DNA of 24,748 nt, taken from contig CALADQ010000014.1 of assembly GCA_937890765.1 (NCBI GenBank), forward strand, positions 1 through 24,748, in the 5' to 3' direction. Below the pieces are notes generated by a model. It was given only the letters and a program-made list of their open reading frames with translations, did no database searches and was not told the DNA's origin. A program made the position numbers and the translations under genes. Of the stretch, positions 6,783 to 14,230 are shown one piece after another; position 1 is the first letter of the stretch; each line of letters begins with the position of its first letter. The DNA is from an uncultured Candidatus Neoarthromitus sp. (GTDB lineage: Bacteria; Bacillota; Clostridia; Clostridiales; Clostridiaceae).

Positions 6783-7715
6783 ATGAAAAATAAAAATGAT
6801 TTAAACAAATACAATCTAAAATACAAAGTTATGAAAGACATTTACACTTTCTTTTCACAAAGCAACAATTTTGAAAACATAAATTTTAAAAATTTAGGGA
6901 ACATATCGAGTTTTGAAAAATCAAAATGCTTATTAATATCTAAAAATTTACGCAATTACATAAAGCTAAATGGAATTTCTCAATGGGATGACAACACAAT
7001 TTTAAAATCTTTTTACAAAAACCATCATCACATGAATTTAAAAATACGCAAAAAAAATATAGAACTCATTAAGTTCTATACAAATTTATTTCTAGATAAA
7101 AATTGTTCGCATTTATCATTTTATCTTTTCAACAATTCAAGTATTTCTTTAATGAACAAAAATGAAAATTCAATGTGCATTGTAATTCATAAAACACCAA
7201 AATATTCTGTGATTTTAAATGAGCATTTAGATGTATTTACAAAAAAACATTTGAGAAAATGTTGTGGAGAAATATTTATCAAGAAAAAATGGAACACATT
7301 TTCCCTAAACATAAAACACAAATTTTATTTATGCCTTTGCGGAATTATAACCGCGTACTTTTTAATCTTCAACACTCCAAACAATTATATAATAATGGAA
7401 ATGAATTTAACCATGCACATGAAAATGAATCACAAAGGATACATTCTTTCTTATAGACCTCAAAGTAAACTCGCAAAAAATATGATTAAACAAACTCAAC
7501 ATGTGAGTAAAAAATTTCATTCATCTATCCCATCTTTCATTAACTACGGAATTGAAAATAAAATTTTAAAACCAGGAAACGAAGTTAAAATTTACATAAT
7601 AGGACCGCCTTTAAAAAATAAATTGTTTGAAAATCTAAAATCATCATTGAAAGATATTCCTTTAGACATAATAATAAACAATTCTGGGAATTTAATAAAA
7701 ATAAATAGAACTTAA
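6783..7715 (+). CDS. RsgI-like anti-sigma-I membrane protein fused to a sigma-I C-terminal-like domain
   Basis: The protein has about 310 residues from the ATG at 6783 (GGGG 9 bases upstream; the in-frame TTG at 6768 overlaps that site). Residues about 125-170 resemble the RsgI N-terminal domain (MCIVIHKTPKYSVIL..HLDVF). One membrane segment follows (about 180-197). Then comes an RsgI-type outside segment, YIIMEMNLTMHMKMNHKGYI, corresponding to the usual D-I-N-P-S-I-E-L-x-x-N stretch. A further segment has a SFINYGIENKILKPGNEVKIYI pattern. Residues about 15-115 look like the sigma-I C-terminal domain (INFKNLGNISS.. and an NHHHMNLKIRKKNIELI helix-turn-helix-like stretch). In other genomes sigI and rsgI are separate neighbours. 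Sigma region 2 is absent and no sigI gene is seen nearby. The RsgI call is fairly good; the sigma-I part is tentative. Confidence 0.6.
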   Translation: MKNKNDLNKYNLKYKVMKDIYTFFSQSNNFENINFKNLGNISSFEKSKCLLISKNLRNYIKLNGISQWDDNTILKSFYKNHHHMNLKIRKKNIELIKFYTNLFLDKNCSHLSFYLFNNSSISLMNKNENSMCIVIHKTPKYSVILNEHLDVFTKKHLRKCCGEIFIKKKWNTFSLNIKHKFYLCLCGIITAYFLIFNTPNNYIIMEMNLTMHMKMNHKGYILSYRPQSKLAKNMIKQTQHVSKKFHSSIPSFINYGIENKILKPGNEVKIYIIGPPLKNKLFENLKSSLKDIPLDIIINNSGNLIKINRT

Positions 7716-7731
7716 CACATTTTATGTGTTA
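7713..7731 (+). terminator. Hairpin between the RsgI-like gene and rluF
   Basis: TAACACAT (7713-7720) pairs with ATGTGTTA (7724-7731) over a TTT loop and starts at the stop codon. Only GAATTGTTTT follows, so it is a weak terminator that may let transcription continue into rluF. Confidence 0.5.
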
Positions 7732-7764
7732 GAATTGTTTTACAATTGGTTTAAGGAGTTTGGT

Positions 7765-8523
7765 GTGAGTAATATTTTAAAATCAAATGATGATGGAATA
7801 AGAATCAATAAATTTTTATCTAAATACGGATATTGTTCAAGAAGATATGGAGATAAATTAATACAAAATGGTTTTGTTTTGATTAATGACGAAAAAGCTT
7901 CACTAGGTTCAATTGTAAATAAAGGCGACAAAGTATACATAAAAAATAATTCCAAACTTAAAGAGGTTGAACAAAAGGTTGAACCAATTTATATTGCCTT
8001 TAACAAACCTCTTGGAATTACTTGTACAACTTGTAAAAAAGATAAATCGAACATAATTGATTTCATAAATCACAAAGAAAGAATTTTCCCAATAGGAAGA
8101 CTCGATAAAAATTCTCATGGTTTAATACTTCTAACAAATGACGGTGATATTGTAAATAAAATTTTACGTTCTGAGAACAATCATGAAAAAGAATATGTTG
8201 TTAAAGTGAACAAGTCTTTAACCCAAGAATTTATAAACAAAATGAAATTTGGAGTAAAAATTTTAGGACAAACCACTAAGCCTTGTAAAGTTATAAAAAT
8301 AAACGATTTCTCTTTCAAAATAATATTAACCCAAGGTCTAAATAGACAAATTAGAAGAATGTGCGATGAACTTTCGTACAAAGTTTTGTACTTGAAAAGA
8401 ATCAGAATTTTAAATATAAAGCTTGGAAATTTAAAAGTTGGAAAATATAGAAACTTAACTAACGAAGAGTTAGAAAAATTATTTTCAAATATAAATTACA
8501 AAATTCAAAAGGAGGATAACTAA
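7765..8523 (+). CDS. rluF: 23S rRNA pseudouridine synthase, RluF type
   Basis: The protein has 252 residues: an N-terminal S4 RNA-binding domain (about 8-60, RINKFLSKYGYCSRR) and an RsuA/RluF-type catalytic domain. The catalytic Asp is D114 in the GRLDKNSHG motif. Features specific to the RluF branch are NKILRSENNHEKEY, TKPCKV and LTQGLNRQIRRMC. RluF converts U2604 of 23S rRNA to pseudouridine in Escherichia coli; the same target is an inference here. The start is GTG at 7765, chosen because AAGGAG lies 6 bases upstream; a GTG at 7726 in the same frame lies in the hairpin and has no ribosome site. ispF follows 2 bases after the stop. Confidence 0.9.
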   Translation: MSNILKSNDDGIRINKFLSKYGYCSRRYGDKLIQNGFVLINDEKASLGSIVNKGDKVYIKNNSKLKEVEQKVEPIYIAFNKPLGITCTTCKKDKSNIIDFINHKERIFPIGRLDKNSHGLILLTNDGDIVNKILRSENNHEKEYVVKVNKSLTQEFINKMKFGVKILGQTTKPCKVIKINDFSFKIILTQGLNRQIRRMCDELSYKVLYLKRIRILNIKLGNLKVGKYRNLTNEELEKLFSNINYKIQKEDN

Positions 8524-8525
8524 AT

Positions 8526-9005
8526 TTGAGGATAGGAATTGGCTATGATGTACACAGACTTGAATTTAATTACAAATTGATTTTAGGAGGAGTCTTAATA
8601 CCTCATGAAAAAGGTTTAGTTGCCCATTCTGATGGAGATTGTTTATGCCACGCAATAATAGATTCGATGCTCGGAGCTTGTGGACTTTACGATATAGGAA
8701 CTTATTTTCCTGATGACTCTGACGAATACAAAAATATAAGTTCACTTAAGCTTTTGCAAAAAGCAAATGAAATAATCAAAAATGAAAATTATGAAGTATG
8801 TAATATAGATAGCGTTATAGTTTGTGAAAAACCAAAATTAAAACCTTACATAAATTTAATGAGAGAAAACATTTCAAAAATTTTGGAAATAGAAAATTCA
8901 TCTGTGTGCGTAAAGGCAACAACTGAAGAGCGATTAGGTTTTACAGGAAATGAAGAAGGAATATGTTGTCACGCAGTTTGTTTAGTGAAAAAAAGGAGCC
9001 AATGA
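8526..9005 (+). CDS. ispF: 2-C-methyl-D-erythritol 2,4-cyclodiphosphate synthase
   Basis: IspF of the MEP isoprenoid pathway converts CDP-methylerythritol 2-phosphate to the cyclodiphosphate. The length (159 residues) is standard. The metal site DVH (D8, H10) and H42 are present, as are the HSDGD loop (34-38) and the C-terminal KATTEERLGFTG motif. It starts with TTG 2 bases after the rluF stop; the ribosome site GGAGG is inside the end of rluF, about 10 bases away, so the two genes are probably co-transcribed and coupled. The stop is TGA, inside the terminator stem. No other MEP genes are in the window. Confidence 0.96.
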   Translation: MRIGIGYDVHRLEFNYKLILGGVLIPHEKGLVAHSDGDCLCHAIIDSMLGACGLYDIGTYFPDDSDEYKNISSLKLLQKANEIIKNENYEVCNIDSVIVCEKPKLKPYINLMRENISKILEIENSSVCVKATTEERLGFTGNEEGICCHAVCLVKKRSQ

Positions 9006-9034
9006 AAATAATTCATAAGCTCCTTTTATGTTTT
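8991..9034. terminator. Bidirectional terminator between ispF and the M18 peptidase gene
   Basis: The stem AAAAGGAGC (8991-8999) with GCTCCTTTT (9019-9027) encloses a second stem ATGAA/TTCAT (9002-9006, 9012-9016). A T-run follows at 9030-9035 on plus, and T7 on minus. The ispF stop codon lies inside it. Confidence 0.88.
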
Positions 9035-10327
9035 TTATTTAAAAAATTCTTCAAACACTTTCGTAATATAATAATGATCCAAAACTCCACAAGTTTCTCT
9101 ACAAGAATGCATTGCAAACATTGGATTTCCCACATCAACGCCTTTAATCGGAACATATTTTGTAAATATTGGCCCTAACGTAGACCCGCCTAAAATATCC
9201 GACCTATTAAAATAAATTTGATATGGAACATTTGCTTTTTCACAAATTAATTTAAAATACGCAGAACTTTCTCCAGAAGTTACGTAGTTTTTATTTGAAT
9301 TATTTTTAATCACAACGCCCTTATTAATTAAACATTTATTATACTCGTCAAACTTTTCTGAATAATTAGAATTGTACGTGTGAGCCATGTCGGCAGATAT
9401 TAAAAAACTATTATGAATGCAAATATTTCTTTCCTCATTTGAGATATTCAAAGAATCAAATATTCTATTTAAAATATTTAAAAAACAATTTGAGCTAGCC
9501 CCTTGAGAAATAGAACTTCCAATTTCTTCTCCATCATATACACACAAAATTCTATTTCCATTTGAACTAGAATTTATAAAAGAATACAAACTACTTTCAA
9601 CCATAGCTAAATCATCTATTTTTTTACTTTGTACAAACTCTTTATTAAATCCAATTATCTTAGCTAATTGAGGATCATACAAATACAAATCAAAATCTAA
9701 TATATTTTCTTCACGAACTTTTAATTTCTTAGAAATCATTTCTCTTAAAGATTTCACTTCACTAAAATAATCAAAAAACAAAATTGGCATCATATGCCTT
9801 TGCTTATTTAAAGCAAATCCAGAATTTATATCTCTATTTAAATGTATTGGGCAATTTGGAATAAAACAAATCTCTTCTTCAAAATCTAAAAGCTTTTGAA
9901 AAATTTTTGAATCATTATTTTCTTTCAAGAAAACTCTTCCTGCAATAGAAAGCCCTCTATCCAACCACGTATTTAAAATTGCTCCTCCATAAGTTTCAAC
10001 ATTTAAATATAAACTTCCATCAGAATTTAAAACGTCACTTCCACTTTTTATTTTCAAGCAAGGAGAATCTAAATGGGAACATATTATTTTAAATCCTTTA
10101 AACAAATCTTTTTTGTTTATGTTAAAAGCGAATAAAGATGAATTTTGAAATTTTAAAAACCCTTTAAAGTTTTCGGATATATTCCACACATCTCCATAAT
10201 CAATTTCAATAAAATTTTTAGTTTTTAAAATTTTTCCTAAATTTTCAACAATGTGATAAACACTTACTCCTTTATTTAAAAAATCACATAAACTTTCAGC
10301 TCTTTTTATAACATCATAATCATACAC
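9035..10327 (-). CDS. M18 family aminopeptidase
   Basis: This is a two-zinc aspartyl-aminopeptidase-type peptidase of the cytoplasm that removes N-terminal (often acidic) residues. Counted from the GTG at 10327 (about 430 residues), the metal and catalytic residues are present: H85 in CSHLDSPCLK, D238/D239 in KKIDDLAM, the Glu pair in DGEEIGSS (267-268), D313 in SADMAH, and H407 in MHSCRE. The first metal region is preceded by the usual substrate-binding part. Two upstream in-frame TTG codons (10333, 10348) are alternatives. The AAGGGG site favours 10327 (about 9-10 bases) or 10333 (about 4), while 10348 has no site. It starts 25 bases after the stop of the SGNH-type gene and is probably in its operon. 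Confidence 0.92.
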   Translation of the reverse strand: MYDYDVIKRAESLCDFLNKGVSVYHIVENLGKILKTKNFIEIDYGDVWNISENFKGFLKFQNSSLFAFNINKKDLFKGFKIICSHLDSPCLKIKSGSDVLNSDGSLYLNVETYGGAILNTWLDRGLSIAGRVFLKENNDSKIFQKLLDFEEEICFIPNCPIHLNRDINSGFALNKQRHMMPILFFDYFSEVKSLREMISKKLKVREENILDFDLYLYDPQLAKIIGFNKEFVQSKKIDDLAMVESSLYSFINSSSNGNRILCVYDGEEIGSSISQGASSNCFLNILNRIFDSLNISNEERNICIHNSFLISADMAHTYNSNYSEKFDEYNKCLINKGVVIKNNSNKNYVTSGESSAYFKLICEKANVPYQIYFNRSDILGGSTLGPIFTKYVPIKGVDVGNPMFAMHSCRETCGVLDHYYITKVFEEFFK

Positions 10328-10351
10328 AATCAACTTTCCCCTTAACAAAAA

Positions 10352-11491
10352 TTATAAATTATTACAAGCCTTAGCAGTTATAAATTTATTTTTTAAATCG
10401 CAACTTAAAATTTTTAAAAATTCTTTACATCCATGGAGATTTAAATTACTAGGAGATGAAAAACATTTATTATCCAATTTAAAATCAAAATAATCAAATA
10501 TTGAAATACCAGACTTTAAAATTTTATCTACAACCAAATAAAATTCTTTTTGCAAAGTTTTGTTTATATACGTTCTATAAAATTCATGAACAGGAGGTAT
10601 TATAAAAAATGCTTTTATATTGTTATCATTTATGAGTTTTACAATTTGGCCTAATATATTTTTGTTCATTTTAAAAGCGACCAAATTTGCTTCTCTAAAA
10701 TTTAAAGTTTCAACTTGAGAATCATAGATAATTTTTTCAGATGAATCATTAAAAATATTTCCATTGTCCATCGCAAGATTTTCTTTAAGATTTCCATTTT
10801 TAAATACATTCAAATAATTTTTTTTAAAATTATCTTTGCAAAGAGAGTAATACGTATTACTAAATTTTTCTCTATTGTGTATGCTAAATATCTTTTCAAA
10901 ATTATTTACGTAATCATTTTTCTTATCACAAAAATCTATGTTTTCATAAATCATAGAATAATTTGTAAATATTCCAAGCTTCGTATCTTCATTTATTTTA
11001 TTATTTTTTACAAGATAATAAAGCAAATGATAATCGTAATGTAAATCAGAAAATATATTTGATAAATTAAAAGAATTCTCAAAATTACTTTTGATAAAAT
11101 TATTTGATATGTAGTTTCTTCCTAAAAATATTAAATCAAAATCTAATTTCTGAGAACTTTCACAAACCATCAATTTATCTCTCAAAAAAATATTGAAATA
11201 ATCATCAAAGAAAAATGATACATCCAAAATGTTTTTCACATTAACACCATTCTCTTTTAATTTATCATAAACAATAGCACTTCTCCTACTATTTATTATT
11301 ATATAATCAAATTCCATCTTCTCTAAAATGTTTTTAAAATCATTAAGCACACAAATCTTAACTCCATTTACAAATTCACCAAAATATTCACCATCATTTT
11401 TCAAATAACAAACAACATCAACATCATCTTTTAAAAATTTTTCTATATTTAAAACTTCACACGCTTCATCGTATATAATAACCTTAATCAT
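10352..11491 (-). CDS. Two-domain protein: Rossmann-like N-terminus plus SGNH-hydrolase-like C-terminus
   Basis: The protein has 379 residues. The first ~90 follow a Rossmann-like pattern (KVIIYDEACEVLNIEKFL, a DVVCYLKNDGEYFG strand-turn, NGVKI, EFDYIIINS). It resembles the nucleotide-sugar-binding half of polysaccharide-cluster proteins, but the glycine-rich loop has become YDEACE. Residues about 115-370 look SGNH/DltD-like: DFDLIFLGRNY at the first block, DLHYDYHLLYYL, KAFFIIPPVHEFYRTYI in the middle, and SNLNLHGCKEFLKIL at the end, where active enzymes have DxxH(L)N..G. The first-block Ser is Asn here (GRN), so catalysis is doubtful. The ATG at 11491 has AAGGAG 5 bases upstream. It lies 69 bases after lysA. 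Possible role: envelope polymer modification (inference). Confidence 0.6.
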   Translation of the reverse strand: MIKVIIYDEACEVLNIEKFLKDDVDVVCYLKNDGEYFGEFVNGVKICVLNDFKNILEKMEFDYIIINSRRSAIVYDKLKENGVNVKNILDVSFFFDDYFNIFLRDKLMVCESSQKLDFDLIFLGRNYISNNFIKSNFENSFNLSNIFSDLHYDYHLLYYLVKNNKINEDTKLGIFTNYSMIYENIDFCDKKNDYVNNFEKIFSIHNREKFSNTYYSLCKDNFKKNYLNVFKNGNLKENLAMDNGNIFNDSSEKIIYDSQVETLNFREANLVAFKMNKNILGQIVKLINDNNIKAFFIIPPVHEFYRTYINKTLQKEFYLVVDKILKSGISIFDYFDFKLDNKCFSSPSNLNLHGCKEFLKILSCDLKNKFITAKACNNL

Positions 11492-11560
11492 TATTTCTCC
11501 TTAAAAAAATAAATTAAAACATTAAAACTATTATTTGAATATATGGTAAAATTATTCATT

Positions 11561-12841
11561 CTAAACATCTAGTTTAATTAAATCCAAAAGCGTCTCTCTT
11601 CTACTTGATAATTTTAAATTATCATTATAAAAAAATATAACAGGAGGTCTTCTTAATTTATTGTAATTGCTACTCATGGAATGACAATAAGCTCCTGTTG
11701 AAAAAATAGCTAATAAATCTCCTCTCTCTGGTTTTCTTATTAGTACATCTTTTATTAAAATATCTCCTGATTCACAAAGCTTACCTGTTATTGTAGCTTT
11801 GTAATTTTCATTTCCAAACCTATTAACTAAACTACATTCATACTTTGCATCATAAAGAGCTGTTCTTATGTTATCACTCATTCCACCATTTACTGAAACA
11901 TAATTTCTAACTCCTTGTATTTCCTTAACAGTTCCAACTTCATAAACTGTTGTCCCAGCATTTCCAACTATACTTCTCCCTGGCTCTACATAAATTTTAG
12001 GCATATTTAAATTTAAATTTTCACAATTTTGACTAACTCTCATTAACATAAATTTAATTTGCTCTTCTATAGTTAATGGCCTATCTCCAAAAGTATAATA
12101 AATCCCAAAACCTCCACCTAAATTTAATTCATAAGTTGTAAAATTAATTTTTTCATTTAAAAAGCTCATCAATTTAAAAAGCTCATCAATTTCATAAATG
12201 TATGGCTCATTTGAAAATATTTGAGAACCTATGTGACAATGAAAACCAACTATATCTATGTTTTTATTTTCTCTATAAGAATTTACAATATTTAAAATTT
12301 GATTTTTATCATTAAAAATTCCAAATTTACAATCTACGCATGCAGTTTTTATGTATTCGTGAGTATTCGCTTCAATACCTGGGTTTATTCTTAGAAAAAC
12401 TTTGGTTTTTTTATTCAATTCTTTAGAAATTTTAGAAATCATATTAAGCTCGTCTAGAGAATCAACTACAAATCTTCCAACTGAAAATTCAATTCCCATT
12501 TTAATTTCGTCATAACTTTTGTTGTTGCCGTGAAAAATTATATTTTCCATATTAAAACCAGAATTTTTAGCTACAAATAGTTCTCCATCAGAAACAACAT
12601 CTAAAAATATATTTTCATCAATTAAAATTTTAATCATATGAGAATTTAAAAAAGTTTTTCCTGCATAAACAACTTTATTTTGTTCTCCCATTGAATTTTT
12701 AAACTTATTTATGTTTTCTCTTATTAAATTTTCATCCATCAAAAAATATGGAGTGCCAAACTCCCTAGCAATTGAAGATAAAGTTATATTTCCAACGCAC
12801 AATTCATCATTTTTAATATTCAAAGAACCATGTAATTTCAT
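11561..12841 (-). CDS. lysA: Diaminopimelate decarboxylase
   Basis: LysA catalyses the last step of lysine synthesis, meso-diaminopimelate to lysine plus CO2, with PLP. The length (426 residues) is typical. The PLP lysine is K62 in VVYAGKTF. Further landmarks are FHCHIGSQ, the phosphate loop LGGGFGIYY, EPGRSIVGNAG, CESGDIL, which supplies the active-site Cys from the partner subunit, and the C-terminal TGAYCHSMSSNYN. AGGAG lies 7 bases before the ATG. The leader is only about 50 bases long, and I see no lysine riboswitch. A 17-bp perfect tandem repeat lies within the gene (12159-12192). Confidence 0.96.
   Translation of the reverse strand: MKLHGSLNIKNDELCVGNITLSSIAREFGTPYFLMDENLIRENINKFKNSMGEQNKVVYAGKTFLNSHMIKILIDENIFLDVVSDGELFVAKNSGFNMENIIFHGNNKSYDEIKMGIEFSVGRFVVDSLDELNMISKISKELNKKTKVFLRINPGIEANTHEYIKTACVDCKFGIFNDKNQILNIVNSYRENKNIDIVGFHCHIGSQIFSNEPYIYEIDELFKLMSFLNEKINFTTYELNLGGGFGIYYTFGDRPLTIEEQIKFMLMRVSQNCENLNLNMPKIYVEPGRSIVGNAGTTVYEVGTVKEIQGVRNYVSVNGGMSDNIRTALYDAKYECSLVNRFGNENYKATITGKLCESGDILIKDVLIRKPERGDLLAIFSTGAYCHSMSSNYNKLRRPPVIFFYNDNLKLSSRRETLLDLIKLDV
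12159..12192 (-). repeat. 17-bp perfect tandem repeat inside lysA
   Basis: The 17-mer aaaaagctcatcaattt is present twice, side by side (12159-12175 and 12176-12192). Because 17 is not a multiple of three, the two copies are read in different frames (IDELF then KLMSFL), yet the LysA protein remains intact. Confidence 0.7.
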
Positions 12842-12885
12842 TTTAAATCTCCTAAAAAAGACTTTTTAAAAACTTTTAGATTAAT

Positions 12886-12912
12886 GTTATAATTTAACAG
12901 TTTTTTAGTCAA
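12886..12912 (-). promoter_or_regulatory. Promoter of lysA
   Basis: On the minus strand TTGACT (12912-12907) and TATAAC (12891-12886) are separated by 15 bases. The predicted start of transcription lies about 35-40 bases before the lysA ATG. The spacing is slightly short. Confidence 0.5.
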
Positions 12913-12982
12913 TAATTTTTTATTTAAATGTAAATGCTAAGATGATATACTTTTATTTAAACAAATTTCTATGGTGGTTATT

Positions 12983-14155
12983 ATGTTAAATGTGTTGCTA
13001 AAAATGTTTGTCAAAAATTATGAGGACATAAAAAATCCAAAAGTTAGGTCATCCTATGGACTTTTTTGTAGTGTAATAAGCATTGTTTTAAATTTAATTT
13101 TGTTTCTTATAAAAGCTTTAATCGGTTTAATACTAAAAAGTATTTCTATAACCGCCGATGCTTTTAACAATTTATCTGATTCAGCATCGTCTATTATAAG
13201 TTTAATTGCTTTTAAATTTTCAGTTAAGCCTCCAGATAAAGAACATCCACTAGGGCATGGACGATACGAATATATATCTTCACTTGTAATTTCATTTTTA
13301 ATTATTTTAGTCGGAGGAAGCTTTGTTAAATCATCTTTCTTAAAAATATTAAATAAAGAGTTAACTTCATTTAGTTGGCCTTTATTTTCAATTTTAGTTT
13401 TATCAATTTTTATAAAAGTTGGTATAGGTTTTTTAAATCTTAATGTTAGCAAAAAAATTAATTCCCAATCTTTAAAAGCAACTTCCGTAGATGCCTTTTA
13501 CGATGTTTTAATTACAACAATTTTAAGCATATCAATTTTGTTTTCTAAATTTACAAATTTATCTTTAGATGGATACGCTGGACTTATTATTTCAGTTTTC
13601 ATAATTTTTTCTGGAATAAAATTAATAAAGGAAACTTTAAGTCCTCTTTTAGGTGAAGCTCCTGATGAAAAATTTGTTGCTTCATTAGAGGAAAATATTT
13701 TGAATTACGAAAATATTTTGGGAGTTCACGATTTGATTGTACACAATTACGGTCCTAATAGAACGCTAGCTTCAATACACGCAGAAGTTCCTTCAAATTT
13801 AACATTAATTAATGTTCACTCTCTCATTGATAAAATCGAAAAAGATATTGAAAAAAATATGGGAGTACATTTGGTGATTCATATTGACCCAATTGATATA
13901 AATAATAAACACTCTTCAGAAATATTTCAAAATATAAAATCTATAATCACCGAAAACGTAAATGAGGTAAGCAGAATTTTAGATTTTAGAATTGTAGATA
14001 TTGAAGGTAAACATACAATTTATTTTGAAATAAAAATCAAAAACGAATTTTACGACAAAATAAATTTTGATATCGTGAAAGTTTGTACGGATTTAGTTTT
14101 AAAAAATTATCCTGAATATAATTGCTCCGTATTCAAAAATAATACATTTAATTAA
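12983..14155 (+). CDS. Cation diffusion facilitator (CDF) metal exporter, probably Mn-type
   Basis: The protein has about 390 residues with six membrane segments in roughly the first 220 and a cytoplasmic metal-binding domain after that. Markers are ADAFNNLSDSASS in segment 2, HPLGHGRYEYIS after it, and DAFYDVLITT in segment 5. The metal site reads N-x-x-x-D in segment 2 and D-x-x-x-D in segment 5. Zinc exporters such as YiiP use D-D and H-D; manganese exporters of the MntE type use N-D and D-D, so Mn(II) efflux is inferred. The C-terminal domain is longer than usual, with a second CDF-like repeat ending near 380. The ATG at 12983 has GGTGG 5 bases upstream; the ATG at 12971 has no site. It is divergent from lysA. 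Confidence 0.9.
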   Translation: MLNVLLKMFVKNYEDIKNPKVRSSYGLFCSVISIVLNLILFLIKALIGLILKSISITADAFNNLSDSASSIISLIAFKFSVKPPDKEHPLGHGRYEYISSLVISFLIILVGGSFVKSSFLKILNKELTSFSWPLFSILVLSIFIKVGIGFLNLNVSKKINSQSLKATSVDAFYDVLITTILSISILFSKFTNLSLDGYAGLIISVFIIFSGIKLIKETLSPLLGEAPDEKFVASLEENILNYENILGVHDLIVHNYGPNRTLASIHAEVPSNLTLINVHSLIDKIEKDIEKNMGVHLVIHIDPIDINNKHSSEIFQNIKSIITENVNEVSRILDFRIVDIEGKHTIYFEIKIKNEFYDKINFDIVKVCTDLVLKNYPEYNCSVFKNNTFN

Positions 14156-14186
14156 GGTGTTGGTTGTTCCACACCTTTTTATTTTT
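14154..14186 (+). terminator. Terminator of the CDF exporter gene
   Basis: AAGGTGT (14154-14160) pairs with ACACCTT (14171-14177), with a further GG/CC inside. TTTTATTTTT follows. It starts within the stop codon TAA. Confidence 0.88.
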
Positions 14187-14230
14187 ACTATTATATAATG
14201 TTAATTATTTTTTGCAGGAGTTAATTTACA

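Noticed and set aside
12842..12982. Lysine riboswitch or T-box before lysA
   Set aside because: Only about 50 bases lie between the likely transcription start and the ATG, too short for either, and no conserved element is seen.
13054..13452. Minus-strand 132-codon frame
   Set aside because: It is antisense to the CDF exporter, has no ribosome site, and the sense frame has clear family motifs.
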